Counted from the first letter of the stretch, positions 39,191 to 50,916 are shown. The stretch is DNA of 64,000 nt from Bradyrhizobium niftali (GCF_004571025.1 NZ_SPQT01000036.1:1-64000), one strand, 5' to 3'. The notes: a model not told the origin generated them from the sequence alone. Translations and numbers: made by a program.

Positions 39191-39334
39191 CAGTGGAGCC
39201 CCCATCAGGTTGTGAGCGGATTGGCGTTTCCTTTCGCAATGCGGCATGAATTGGGCAGTAAATCTGTTCTTTGTCGTCATGAAATATCTTGTGACCTGTT
39301 CTGATATTCAGGCGATATTCCGTAATATTTGGAT

Positions 39335-39350
39335 TTAACGATTCGTTAAC
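39335..39350. promoter_or_regulatory. CtrA-type binding box with embedded GANTC methylation site
   Basis: TTAACGATTCGTTAAC is an exact match to the CtrA consensus TTAA-N7-TTAAC known from Caulobacter and other alphaproteobacteria. Its centre contains GATTC (39340-39344), a CcrM target. The box is about 180 bases upstream of rlpA and 465 upstream of atpH, so rlpA is the likelier target. Confidence 0.6.
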
Positions 39351-39352
39351 TG

Positions 39353-39373
39353 CAGTATTACTTACGAATACTG
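39353..39373. promoter_or_regulatory. Dyad CAGTATT-N7-AATACTG next to the CtrA-type box
   Basis: Seven-base perfect inverted repeat with a seven-base spacer, beginning three bases after the CtrA-type box. Typical size for a dimer operator; regulator unknown. Confidence 0.45.
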
Positions 39374-39813
39374 TAAAACGAAGTCATAGCTCCCCGTGTT
39401 TAGAGTTGGATAAGTATTCGCCGGGTGGAACTGAGGAGGCGGGAATCACGCCTCAGCGATCCGTGTTCATGGCCGCTATGCGCTGAGGGCAGGAACAATC
39501 GGGGGCGACGGCGACGTAAGGCTCGCGGCAATTCCGTGGCGCGGCAGGTCGTCGTGCAAGTCGGTGCTCAGCTCGTCGTTTGCGTATCGCCGGCTGCGAC
39601 GAACTGGCGACAGAACGTCATGCCTTTAATTTGGCGTCATGTTGCACGTGCGCGCCTGCTATGTTAGCAAAGCCGCGATTTTAACGAGCCCGGCACTTCC
39701 CGTGCTGGTCGAAAATCGAAGTCCCGCTTGAATTCCAAGGGCTTGGATCGCTAGGCGCCGCTTCGTGGCGACGGTTTTTCCCTTGCGAATTTGACAGCTA
39801 AAAGAGCACGTCT

Positions 39814-40373
39814 GTGGCTGCAGAAGATACCTCCGTTTCCGGTGTGTCCGGCCGTTATGCAACGGCCTTGTTTGAACTGGCCCGCGACCAGAAAGTGGTC
39901 GACGAGGTCAAGGCCGACCTCGACAGGTTCGAGGCCATGCTCAGCGAGAGCGCCGATCTGAAGCGCCTCGTCCGCAGCCCGGTGTTTGCGGCCGATGCCC
40001 AGTCCAGAGCCCTCACGGCCGTGCTGGACAAGGCCGGCATCGCCGGCATCTCCGCCAATTTCCTGAAAGTGCTGACCGCCAACCGCCGCCTGTTCGTGGT
40101 GGCTGACGTCATCCGCGCCTACCGCGCCCTCGTCGCCAAGTTCAAGGGCGAGGCGACCGCGGATGTCACCGTGGCGGAGGCGCTCTCGGACAAGAATCTC
40201 GACGCTCTCAAGGTTGCCCTGAAGTCGGTGACCGGCAAGGACGTCGCGCTGAACGTGAAAGTCGATCCCTCGATCATCGGTGGCCTCGTCGTCAAGCTGG
40301 GCAGCCGCATGGTGGATGGTTCGCTTCGCACCAAACTCAATTCGATCAAGCACGCGATGAAAGAGGCAGGCTG

Positions 40374-40374
<1 letters not shown>
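39814..40374 (+). CDS. atpH: ATP synthase F1 subunit delta
   Basis: Peripheral-stalk subunit linking F1 to the membrane sector. 186 residues, starting with GTG (VAAEDTSVSGVSGRYATALF); no ATG lies near enough in frame. The N-terminal helical domain SGRYATALFELARDQ and the C-terminal segment KVDPSIIGGLVVKLGSRMVDGSLRTKL are family signatures. Its TGA overlaps the atpA ATG (TGATG). The Fo genes are elsewhere, as in other alphaproteobacteria. Confidence 0.96.
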
Positions 40375-41903
<1,529 letters not shown>

Positions 41904-41910
41904 GAACCGT

Positions 41911-42025
41911 CACGGCCGGGCCAAAAGCGCGAAGCGCGTCTTCGCATTTGATATCCCGGCCATCCACGCCTTGCCGCGTGGAAAGACGAAGACGTGGATG
42001 CCCGGGACAGGCCCGGGCATGACGA
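41911..42025. repeat. Palindromic repeat, family E, between atpA and atpG
   Basis: GGCCGGGCC...CCCGGCCATCCACG and the inverted CGTGGATGCCCGGGACAGGC-CCGGGCATGACGA, with an inner hairpin CCACGCCTTGCCGCGTGG. Other copies at 44474 and 58013. Confidence 0.8.
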
Positions 42026-42078
42026 CAGAGACAGGCTAGCGGTTTGACCGCGAGGGATCGAACCGTCGGGGACGAAGA

Positions 42079-42951
42079 ATGGCGTCACTTAAAGACATGC
42101 GCGTCCGCATCGCCTCCACCAAGGCGACGCAAAAGATCACCAAGGCCATGCAGATGGTCGCGGCCTCGAAGCTGCGCCGCGCGCAGACCGCTGCCGAAGC
42201 TGCACGTCCCTATGCCGACAAGATGAGCGCGGTGATCTCCAACATCGCCAGCGCCGCGGCGGGCTCGCCCGGCGCGCCGACGCTGCTGGCCGGCACCGGC
42301 AAGGACCAGGTCCACCTGCTGCTGGTCTGCACCGGCGAGCGCGGCCTGTCCGGCGCCTTCAACTCCTCGATCGTGCGTCTCGCCCGCGAGCGCGCTCTGG
42401 CGCTGATGGCGCAGGGCAAGGAAGTGAAATTCTTCTGCGTCGGCCGCAAGGGTTACGAGCAGCTGCGCCGCCAGTTCGACAAGCAGATCGTCGAGCATCT
42501 CGACCTGCGCAGCGTTCGCCAGCTCGGCTTCGTCAACGCCGAGGACATCGCCAAGAAGGTGCTGGCCCGCTTCGATGCCGGTGAATTCGACGTCTGCACG
42601 CTGTTCTATTCGCGCTTCCGCTCGGTGATCGCGCAGATCCCGACCGCCCAGCAGATCATCCCGCTGGTGGTCGAGGAGGGCGCTGCCGCCAGCACGACGT
42701 CTTACGAATACGAGCCGGAAGAGGACGAGATCCTCACGCGCCTTCTGCCGCGCAACCTCGCGGTCCAGGTCTTCCGCGCGCTGCTCGAGAACAACGCCTC
42801 GTTCTACGGCGCGCAGATGAGCGCGATGGACAACGCGACGCGTAACGCCGGTGAGATGATCCGCAAGCAGACGCTGGTCTACAACCGCACGCGTCAGGCG
42901 CAGATCACCAAGGAACTGATCGAAATCATCTCGGGCGCCGAAGCCGTCTAG
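42079..42951 (+). CDS. atpG: ATP synthase F1 subunit gamma
   Basis: Central rotating shaft of F1. 290 residues with the two conserved ends: MASLKDMRVRIASTKATQKI at the N-terminus and a C-terminal helix from ATRNAGEMIRKQTLVYNR to ITKELIEIISGAEAV. ATG at 42079 after GGGGACGAAGA. Confidence 0.97.
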   Translation: MASLKDMRVRIASTKATQKITKAMQMVAASKLRRAQTAAEAARPYADKMSAVISNIASAAAGSPGAPTLLAGTGKDQVHLLLVCTGERGLSGAFNSSIVRLARERALALMAQGKEVKFFCVGRKGYEQLRRQFDKQIVEHLDLRSVRQLGFVNAEDIAKKVLARFDAGEFDVCTLFYSRFRSVIAQIPTAQQIIPLVVEEGAAASTTSYEYEPEEDEILTRLLPRNLAVQVFRALLENNASFYGAQMSAMDNATRNAGEMIRKQTLVYNRTRQAQITKELIEIISGAEAV

Positions 42952-43033
42952 CAAGGACGCATCGGTACCCGTCAAACGCAACATCCCGGTCGATTGACCG
43001 TGGTCTAGAAGTTCGGATCGAAGGAGACATTCA

Positions 43034-44467
<1,434 letters not shown>

Positions 44468-44473
44468 GCATCT

Positions 44474-44581
44474 CGTCATCGCCGGGCTACAGCGCGAAGC
44501 ACGTCTTCGAACTAAAGTCCCGGCGATCCATCGAAAGAGAATTTTGATGGATGGACCCGCGGGTCAGGCCCGCGGGTGACA
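44474..44581. repeat. Palindromic repeat, family E, between atpD and atpC
   Basis: CGTCATCGCCGGGCTACAGC...CCCGGCGATCCATC and the arm GATGGATGGACCCGCGGGTC-AGGCCCGCGGGTGAC. Occupies nearly all of the 136-base spacer. Confidence 0.8.
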
Positions 44582-44603
44582 GGCAAAGCAAGCGGAAACA
44601 CCC

Positions 44604-45011
44604 ATGGCCACCTTCCACTTCGATCTCGTCTCTCCGGAAAAGCTCGCATTCTCGGGTGAGGTCGACCAGGTCGACATCCCCGGCGTCGAGGGTGACTTCG
44701 GCGTGCTGGCGGGGCATGCGCCGGTCGTGGCTGCGATCCGGCCCGGCATCCTCACCGTCACCACCGGCGGCAGGCACGAGAAGATCATCGTGCTCGGCGG
44801 TCTTGCCGAAGTCTCGGAGAAGGGCCTGACCGTGCTCGCCGACGTTGCGACCTCGCTGGACGAGCTCGACCGTGCCCAGTTCGCCGAGACCATCGCGGAG
44901 ATGGAAGAGGGGCTGAAGGAGCACGAAGGCGGCGAACTCGATCAGGCCATCGAGCGGCTCGACCACTTCAAGAGCATTCAGCAGCAGCTCAGCTCGACGG
45001 CTATGCATTAA
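44604..45011 (+). CDS. atpC: ATP synthase F1 subunit epsilon
   Basis: Rotor subunit that inhibits ATP hydrolysis. 135 residues: beta-sandwich (FHFDLVSPEKLAFSGEVDQV, PGVEGDFGVLAGHAPVV) and a C-terminal helical arm. Last gene of the atp cluster. Confidence 0.97.
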   Translation: MATFHFDLVSPEKLAFSGEVDQVDIPGVEGDFGVLAGHAPVVAAIRPGILTVTTGGRHEKIIVLGGLAEVSEKGLTVLADVATSLDELDRAQFAETIAEMEEGLKEHEGGELDQAIERLDHFKSIQQQLSSTAMH

Positions 45012-45035
45012 GCCCCGGGGCATCGCTTCGGGGCT
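45011..45035 (+). terminator. Weak hairpin at the end of the atp operon
   Basis: AGCCCCG (45011-45017) / CGGGGCT (45029-45035), overlapping the last base of atpC. No T-run follows, so it may mark the transcript end only in part. Confidence 0.4.
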
Positions 45036-45175
45036 CGAACGCGAAATTCCTGCAAGAAATTCCTGAATAAATTCAGCGCTCGTCACGGAAGTGGCGGGCG
45101 CTGAAACTTTGTTGCACCGCGCCGCCGATAGCGGCATTCTTCGCCCGCGAATTTTGTTCCGGGGGCCGGTGGCAG

Positions 45176-46819
45176 ATGAAACGCAAGATCGCAGCGATTT
45201 TCGCAGCCGATATTGCCGGGTATTCGAGGCTGGTGGCGGAAGACGAGGAGGAGACGCTGCGGCGCCTCGCCTCTTACCGCGAAGTCATCGACGATTTCAT
45301 CGCAAAGGCGAACGGCCGCATCTTCAATACCGCCGGCGATGCCGTGCTCGCGGAATTTCCGAGCGCGGTGGACGCGGTGCGCTGCGCGATCGACATCCAG
45401 GAGTCCTTGCGGACCCGCAACATGGCCTATCCGCCGAGCCGGCAGATGTCGTTCCGCATCGGCATCACCATCGGCGACGTGGTCGAACGCAACGGCGATC
45501 TGCTCGGCGACGGCGTCAACATCGCCGCGCGGCTGGAAGGCCTCGCCGAGGTCGGCGGCATCTGCGTCTCCCGTGCCGTGCACGAGCAGGTCGCCAACAA
45601 GCTGTCGGTGCAGTTCGCCGATATCGGCGAACAGGAGGTGAAGAACATCCCGACGCCGGTGCACGCCTACATGGTGGCGATGCGGCGCGAGGACGGCACC
45701 TATTCGAAGCCGCAGCTGAAGAAGCCCGCCTCCAAGCTGGCCGCCGCACCCGTGTGGATGTGGCCGCTTGTGGTCGCAGTCGTCTCGATCGTCGCCATCG
45801 GCGTCACCGGCTTCCTCTACAACACCAAGCTCAAGCAGACGGCGACCGCCGCAGTGACGCCGGCCGCGACACCAAGTGCTGCGCCGAGCCCGACAGCGAC
45901 CCAGATCGCAAAGGCGCCGATGACACCGATGGCGCCGAACGCCAGCGCGGCGATGGCTCCAATGCCCGCGCCGTCGCCATCCGCCTCGCCGATCTCAGGC
46001 AAGTTTGCCGCCGACAGTGTGCCCTTCATCAACGAGCGCGTCCGCAACTACCTGGCTGGCGACTATGCCGCCGCCGGCGACTACAAGGCCTTCGCGCTCA
46101 ATATCGGCGGCTTCACCGGCTCGGCGTTGAACCAGGCGAACGAGGAGGCCGCGCGCAACGCCGCGCTCGACCAGTGCCAGAAGCGCGCCGATGCCGCGCA
46201 ATCGCCGCGGCGCTGCGAGCTCTATGCGGTCGGCAACACCGTGGTCTACATCCACGGCAAGCCGCCGATGCCGCCGCAGCCCTGGGTGCGGCACGATGCC
46301 ATGACCGAGCGGCCGTTCGCGCCGAAGGACTTTCCGATGGTGCGCGATCCCCAGAAAGTCCGGCTCGAGAACATGTTCGTGCCGGCGGCGAAATCCCGCT
46401 CGGTCGCGCTCGGCCCGGGCGGACAATATTTCATGGTACTGGGCGCCTCGTCCGCCGACGACGCGGCGCGGCGCTCCCTGGAATCGTGCGGCGCGATCGC
46501 GGGCGTCGCCTGCCTGGTCGTCGCGATCGACGACAATTTCGTCGTGCCGATCCCGACCCTGTTCAGGACCACCGGCTTCTTCAATGCCGCTTCCAACGCT
46601 TCGATCGTGGCGGACGCGCGTAGCGATGTCGTGCGCAAGCTCGCCGACGCCATGGGCTGGAATGCCATTGCCGTCGGCACCGCGGGCCGTCCCGGCCTTG
46701 GCCTGAAGGCCGCCGACGAGCAGACCGCCGTCAATTCCGCGCTGGCCGATTGCGCCCGGCGCGACAGCGACTGCCACGTGATCGCGATCGGCCCGTTCAC
46801 GGTGGGACCGATCAATTAG
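45176..46819 (+). CDS. Membrane-anchored class III adenylate/guanylate cyclase with cysteine-repeat C-terminal domain
   Basis: 547 residues. Cyclase domain at 1-170: metal-binding D12 (FAADIAGYS) and D55 (TAGDAVLAEF), transition-state N115 and R119 (GVNIAARLE), so it looks catalytically complete. One membrane helix at about 194-215, then a Pro/Ala/Met/Ser linker (220-275). The outer part holds three similar modules, each with a helix rich in Ala followed by two cysteines and a V-AIG/VG strand: C334/C347, C438/C446 and C526/C533. They resemble DUF4189-type repeats and should be periplasmic. cAMP is the likely product; the stimulus is unknown. Confidence 0.88.
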   Translation: MKRKIAAIFAADIAGYSRLVAEDEEETLRRLASYREVIDDFIAKANGRIFNTAGDAVLAEFPSAVDAVRCAIDIQESLRTRNMAYPPSRQMSFRIGITIGDVVERNGDLLGDGVNIAARLEGLAEVGGICVSRAVHEQVANKLSVQFADIGEQEVKNIPTPVHAYMVAMRREDGTYSKPQLKKPASKLAAAPVWMWPLVVAVVSIVAIGVTGFLYNTKLKQTATAAVTPAATPSAAPSPTATQIAKAPMTPMAPNASAAMAPMPAPSPSASPISGKFAADSVPFINERVRNYLAGDYAAAGDYKAFALNIGGFTGSALNQANEEAARNAALDQCQKRADAAQSPRRCELYAVGNTVVYIHGKPPMPPQPWVRHDAMTERPFAPKDFPMVRDPQKVRLENMFVPAAKSRSVALGPGGQYFMVLGASSADDAARRSLESCGAIAGVACLVVAIDDNFVVPIPTLFRTTGFFNAASNASIVADARSDVVRKLADAMGWNAIAVGTAGRPGLGLKAADEQTAVNSALADCARRDSDCHVIAIGPFTVGPIN

Positions 46820-46860
46820 CGCTGCTTGAGATTAGGCCCGACTAGTGCCGCGACGGCGGT

Positions 46861-46892
46861 ACGTTCCCTCCCCCTTGCGGGGGAGGGAACGA
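46861..46892. repeat. Short hairpin repeat, family G
   Basis: GTTCCCTCCCCCTTGCGGGG-GAGGGAAC, a near-perfect palindrome 45 bases after the cyclase gene, between convergent genes. Confidence 0.7.
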
Positions 46893-46986
46893 GAGAATGG
46901 TGGATCCCTCACACACAAATCTCCGGCGAAAATCCTCGAATGATTCCAACCCCCACTCTACTGTGCATGGGGTTGTTTTCGACGTT

Positions 46987-47490
46987 TTAGTTGGCGAAGG
47001 GCGCGAACTGCTTCGCCACGGCCTGATAGACCTCGCGGCGGAACGGCACCACGAGATCGGCGACGCGGTCGAGGCGCTCCCAGCGCCACGCGTCGAACTC
47101 TGCGGGCTGGTCGTTGCGCGGCGTCAGCGGATCGATCTCGTCATCCTTGCCGGTGAAGCGCAGCGCGAACCACTTTTGGCGCTGGCCGCGGAACTTCGCC
47201 AGCCGATGAGTCTGCGGGCCGTCATAGGGCGGGAACTCATAGGTGAGCCAGTCGGTCTCCCCGAGATAGTCGGCGCTGGTCACGCTGGTCTCCTCCCAGA
47301 GCTCGCGCATCGCGGTGTCGCGCAAATTCTCGCCTTCATCGACGCCGCCCTGCGGCATCTGCCAGTCGAGGCCCGGCAGGATGATCTCGGGGCCGTCGCC
47401 CTTGAAGCGGTGGCAGATCAGCACGCGGCCATCGGCATTGAACAGCGCGATCCCGACATTGGGACGGTAGGGTTTGTTGTCGTTCGACAT
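46987..47490 (-). CDS. rppH: RNA pyrophosphohydrolase, Nudix family (copy 1 of 2)
   Basis: 167 residues. The Nudix box GGVDEGENLRDTAMRELWEE fits GX5EX7REUXEE. RPNVGIALFN at the start and LPGLDWQMPQGG are RppH (IalA/NudH) signatures; RppH removes pyrophosphate from 5' ends of mRNA and degrades diadenosine polyphosphates. Lies beside a paralog with about half of its residues in common, separated by a repeat. Which copy is the housekeeping RppH is unclear. Confidence 0.88.
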   Translation of the reverse strand: MSNDNKPYRPNVGIALFNADGRVLICHRFKGDGPEIILPGLDWQMPQGGVDEGENLRDTAMRELWEETSVTSADYLGETDWLTYEFPPYDGPQTHRLAKFRGQRQKWFALRFTGKDDEIDPLTPRNDQPAEFDAWRWERLDRVADLVVPFRREVYQAVAKQFAPFAN

Positions 47491-47507
47491 GCGGTCACTT
47501 CTCTGAT

Positions 47508-47588
47508 CGTCATTCCGGGACGGTCCGAAAGACCAGCGCCGGAATTCCGAGATCCCGGGTTCGTGCTTCGCACGCCCCGGAGTGACGG
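47508..47588. repeat. Palindromic intergenic repeat, family C, between the two Nudix genes
   Basis: CGTCATTCCGGGACGGTCCG...GGGTTCGTGCTTCGCACGCC-CCGGAGTGACG. Shorter than the other family C copies. Confidence 0.7.
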
Positions 47589-47594
47589 TGCAAA

Positions 47595-48101
47595 CTATTC
47601 CTCCGCCAGCGCGGAAAACTCCTTCACCACGCGCTCATAGACCGGGCGTTTGAACGGGATGATCAACCCGGTCAGATTCTTCATCGGCTCCCAGCGCCAG
47701 CTGACGAATTCGGCCTTGTGGCCGCCACCGCCGGGGTTTTCGACGTTGATCTCGCTGTCCTTGCCGGTGAAGCGCACCGCGTACCATTTCTGGCGCTGGC
47801 CGCGGTAGCGGCCCTTCCAGGCGCGCCCCGCAACCGTGCGCGGGATGTCGTAGATCAGCCAGTCCGGAACCTCGCCGAGCCGCTCGACCGAGCGCACGCT
47901 GGTCTCCTCATAGAGCTCGCGCTTGGCGGCCTCCCAGGTGTCCTCGCCGGGATCGACGCCGCCCTGCGGCATCTGCCAGACATGGGCGTCGTCGACATGC
48001 TCGATGCCGCCGGCGCGGCGGCCGATGAACACCAGCCCCTTCGTGTTGATCAGCATCACTCCGACGCAGGTCCGGTAGGGCAGATCCTCGTAACGCGCCA
48101 T
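47595..48101 (-). CDS. rppH: RNA pyrophosphohydrolase, Nudix family (copy 2 of 2)
   Basis: 168 residues. Nudix box GGVDPGEDTWEAAKRELYEE; N-terminus YRTCVGVMLINTKGLVFIGR and RGQRQKWYAVRFTGKDSEI match RppH. This copy keeps the usual LPYRTCVGVML start of alphaproteobacterial RppH, so it may be the ancestral one. Next to the divergent polysaccharide deacetylase on the same strand, with a 76-base gap. Confidence 0.9.
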   Translation of the reverse strand: MARYEDLPYRTCVGVMLINTKGLVFIGRRAGGIEHVDDAHVWQMPQGGVDPGEDTWEAAKRELYEETSVRSVERLGEVPDWLIYDIPRTVAGRAWKGRYRGQRQKWYAVRFTGKDSEINVENPGGGGHKAEFVSWRWEPMKNLTGLIIPFKRPVYERVVKEFSALAEE

Positions 48102-48177
48102 TCCGCCAGACCTCTTGCGTGCTCTCGGTAGGGCTTGACCTGCCCCGCCTGGAGCTGTGCCGTACCAATTCGTTGAT

Positions 48178-49401
48178 TTAGCTCGATTTTGATTTCAGCA
48201 TCGCGGTTGTCAATGGCACCAATAGGATACCCCGGTCGCCCAATGTCCTGGTCCAGGCGCTGATGCGCTCGATCGAGACGGGGAGGGCGGAGGCGGTGCC
48301 GATGGCCGCGCCGCGCTCGCGCGCCGCCGATTCGAGCTTGTTCAGCGCACGGTCGATCTCGGCCGGGGTCGGCACCACGTCGATCGCGATGTCGCCCTTG
48401 CCGAACGGCATCGCCTGGCTCGCTGCGGCCTGCGGCGCGATGCTGCGGGGCGAGGAGCCGTCGTCGAAGAAGCCGAGGCCGCGCTTGGCCGCTTCGCGGA
48501 TGATCGGCTGCATCGCCGCGTCCGTCGCCACGAAGCGGGCGCCCATGAAATTGGTGATGCCGGCATAGCCCTGCATCCGGCTCAGGTGCCAGTACAGGCG
48601 GTCCATGTTCTGGTCGGCGCTGAGCGAGGTCAGCAGCGTCTGCGGGCCCGGATCGTTGTCCGGGAAGTCGTAGGGCTCCATCGGGATCTGGAGGAAGATC
48701 TCGTGGCGCTGCGTGCGGGCCCGCTCGGCGAGCTTGCCGGGATCGGAACCATAAGGCGTGAAGGCCAGCGTCACCGCGGCCGGCAGCTTCATGATCGCGT
48801 CGGTGGTCTTGGCGGCACCGACGCCAAGCCCGCCGATCACGATCGCGACCACCGGCATCTTGGCGGCCTTGGCGCGGTCGGCGTCGGCCGCGTAGACGTT
48901 GAACGGCTTCAATCCCTCGGTGGCCACCGGGATCATGCCGTAGCGCGATTTCTCCAGCAGCTTGGGGTCGACCCCCGCCATGACGGGCGGCGGTGCGGAG
49001 GCCGCCTCGCCCTTGTCGGTGGCCTCGCCGGCGCCGATCACCACGTCGTGGCGCGCACCGGTGGAGCCGTCGATCATTGTGACGGTCTTCTGCTCGCCGG
49101 GGGCGGCCTGCTTCGGCGCTTCCCTGGTCTCGTGCTTGCCCTCTTGCTTGCTGTCCTGGCCGTGGCCGGAGGCGGCCGGCTTCTCGTCCGTGGCTTTGGG
49201 CTCGCGGATCGCGATCCGGGTCATCGGCTCGCCGCCGAGCGGATCCTTGTTGAAGATGGCGAAGCCGGCAAAGGTGACCAGCAAAAGGCCGAGCAGCGCG
49301 GCGAGCGCCTGCATGGCCGTGAACGGCAGCCGCAGCCGCCGTTTCCGGCGCGGCTTGTCCTGTCCGAGCGGGGCGCTCAGATCATCGGCCGTTTCAGTCA
49401 T
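48178..49401 (-). CDS. Divergent polysaccharide deacetylase family protein
   Basis: 407 residues from the ATG at 49401. A basic cytoplasmic stretch (KPRRKRRLRL), one membrane helix (about 28-50), a long Lys/Glu/Ala-rich linker, then from about residue 185 a NodB-like barrel (MPVVAIVIGGLGVGAAKTTD, LAFTPYGSDPGKLAERAR, EIFLQIPMEPYDFPDNDPGP). This family usually sits next to envC and ctpA, as here, suggesting an envelope or peptidoglycan role. Catalysis is unproven. Confidence 0.88.
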   Translation of the reverse strand: MTETADDLSAPLGQDKPRRKRRLRLPFTAMQALAALLGLLLVTFAGFAIFNKDPLGGEPMTRIAIREPKATDEKPAASGHGQDSKQEGKHETREAPKQAAPGEQKTVTMIDGSTGARHDVVIGAGEATDKGEAASAPPPVMAGVDPKLLEKSRYGMIPVATEGLKPFNVYAADADRAKAAKMPVVAIVIGGLGVGAAKTTDAIMKLPAAVTLAFTPYGSDPGKLAERARTQRHEIFLQIPMEPYDFPDNDPGPQTLLTSLSADQNMDRLYWHLSRMQGYAGITNFMGARFVATDAAMQPIIREAAKRGLGFFDDGSSPRSIAPQAAASQAMPFGKGDIAIDVVPTPAEIDRALNKLESAARERGAAIGTASALPVSIERISAWTRTLGDRGILLVPLTTAMLKSKSS

Positions 49402-49492
49402 GCGCGATCCCGAATCACTCACCAATGACGATACCACGCCGAGGTCAAGCGACGGCAGGCCGGGATAGGCCGGGGATGCCAGGCGTTCCAAG

Positions 49493-49522
49493 CAAAAAGG
49501 GCGGCTCGAGGAGCCGCCCTTT
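49493..49522 (-). terminator. Terminator after ctpA
   Basis: Twelve-pair stem AAAGGGCGGCTC (49496-49507) / GAGCCGCCCTTT (49511-49522) with a tight 3-base loop; the minus-strand read ends in TTTTTGC. It lies 39 bases past the ctpA stop and would separate it from the deacetylase gene. Confidence 0.8.
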
Positions 49523-49560
49523 GCGTTGGATCGCGCGGTACGCCGACTTGGTTCGCCGAC

Positions 49561-50916
49561 CTAATTCGCGGCCTTGGGCTTGTCGGTCGCGGCCTTGTCG
49601 GCACCCGGTGTGGGCGCTGCGGAGGCGCTGTTCTTGATCCCGTGGAGCAGGTCGTCGGCGAGCTTGAGTGCCTTGTCGTCCTTGGCGTCCGGCGGGACGT
49701 AGGACTGCGAGCCGGTCTTCTCGTCGCCGTCGTTCTTGAGATGGCCGCGCAGCGAAGCCTCGCCCTTGGTGTCGGTGCGCGACTTCAGCTCATCCGGCAC
49801 GTCCTGCAGTACTTCGATGTCGGGGACGATGCCCTTGGCCTGGATCGACTTGCCCGACGGCGTGTAGTAGCGCGCCGTGGTCAGCCGCAGCGCGCCGTTG
49901 CCCGAGCCGAGCGGGATGATGGTCTGCACCGAGCCCTTGCCGAACGAGCGCGTGCCGACGATGGTCGCGCGCTTGTGGTCCTGCAGCGCGCCGGCGACGA
50001 TTTCGGACGCCGAGGCGGAGCCGCCATTGACCAGCACGATGACCGGCTTGCCCTTGGTGAGGTCGCCGGCATGCGCGGTACGGCGCTGGGTTTCCTCGGC
50101 GTTGCGACCGCGGGTCGACACGATCTCGCCCTTCTCCAGGAACGAGTCGGAGACGGTAACCGCTTCCTCGAGCAGGCCGCCCGGGTTGTTGCGGAGGTCG
50201 ATGATGTAGCCCTTCAGCTTGTCGCCGATCTGATTCGAGAGGTTGGCGACCTCGCGCTTCAGGCCTTCGGTGGTCTGCTCGTTGAAGGTGGTGATGCGGA
50301 TATAGCCGATGTCGTCGGCCTCGATGCGGGCGCGCACCGAGCGGACGCGGATGTTGTCGCGCACCAAGGTGACGTCGAGCGGATTGTCCTGGCCCTTGCG
50401 GATGATCTTGAGCTTGATCTTGGTGTTGACCGGACCGCGCATCTTCTCGACCGCCTGGTTCAGGGTCAGGCCCTGCACCGCTTCGTCGTCGAGATTGGTG
50501 ATGATGTCGTTGGCCATGATGCCGGCGCGCGAGGCCGGCGTGTCGTCGATCGGCGAGACAACCTTGATCAGGCCGTCTTCCATCGTGACCTCGATGCCGA
50601 GGCCGCCGAACTCACCGCGGGTCTGCACCTGCATGTCGCGGAAGCTCTTGGCGTCCATGTAGCTCGAATGCGGATCGAGGCCGGTGAGCATGCCGCTGAT
50701 GGCGGATTCGATCAGCTTGGTGTCGTCGGGCTTCTCGACATAGTCGGAGCGCACGCGCTCGAAGACGTCGCCGAACAGATTGAGCTGGCGATAGGTGTCC
50801 GCGGTGGCGGCTCGCGCGCTGGAGCCCATGAAGACCGCGCGCGGCTGGGTCACGAACAGCGTCAGCGCCGCACCGGTGGCGGCGCTGAGGAGGATAACTG
50901 AAGTCTTGCGCATCAT
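49561..50916 (-). CDS. ctpA: Carboxyl-terminal processing peptidase, S41 family
   Basis: Periplasmic Ser/Lys protease of the CtpA/Prc group. 451 residues: signal peptide (1-37), PDZ domain at about 100-175 (GEFGGLGIEV, SPIDDTPASRAGI), catalytic S302 in NGGSASASEIVAGAL and K327 in SFGKGSVQ, the usual 25-residue spacing. A Lys/Ala/Pro-rich tail of about 50 residues is extra. Its start overlaps the end of the envC-like gene by four bases, so both are made together. Confidence 0.96.
   Translation of the reverse strand: MMRKTSVILLSAATGAALTLFVTQPRAVFMGSSARAATADTYRQLNLFGDVFERVRSDYVEKPDDTKLIESAISGMLTGLDPHSSYMDAKSFRDMQVQTRGEFGGLGIEVTMEDGLIKVVSPIDDTPASRAGIMANDIITNLDDEAVQGLTLNQAVEKMRGPVNTKIKLKIIRKGQDNPLDVTLVRDNIRVRSVRARIEADDIGYIRITTFNEQTTEGLKREVANLSNQIGDKLKGYIIDLRNNPGGLLEEAVTVSDSFLEKGEIVSTRGRNAEETQRRTAHAGDLTKGKPVIVLVNGGSASASEIVAGALQDHKRATIVGTRSFGKGSVQTIIPLGSGNGALRLTTARYYTPSGKSIQAKGIVPDIEVLQDVPDELKSRTDTKGEASLRGHLKNDGDEKTGSQSYVPPDAKDDKALKLADDLLHGIKNSASAAPTPGADKAATDKPKAAN

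Larger units (their letters stand above)
39154..39813. other. 660-base AT-rich regulatory spacer between rlpA and the atp operon
   Basis: No protein gene is supported here. The stretch 39240-39420 is strikingly AT-rich against its surroundings. Listed separately within it are a palindrome, a CtrA-type box and a dyad. GATATTC also occurs twice, at 39303 and 39314, 11 bases (one helical turn) apart. The right half (39420-39810) is ordinary in composition and presumably carries the atp promoter; I cannot pinpoint it. Confidence 0.6.

Noticed and set aside
39240..39420. Replication origin suggested by the AT-rich stretch with a CtrA-type box
   Set aside because: No DnaA box cluster is visible, and oriC in this group is expected near other genes (hemE/parAB region) absent here.
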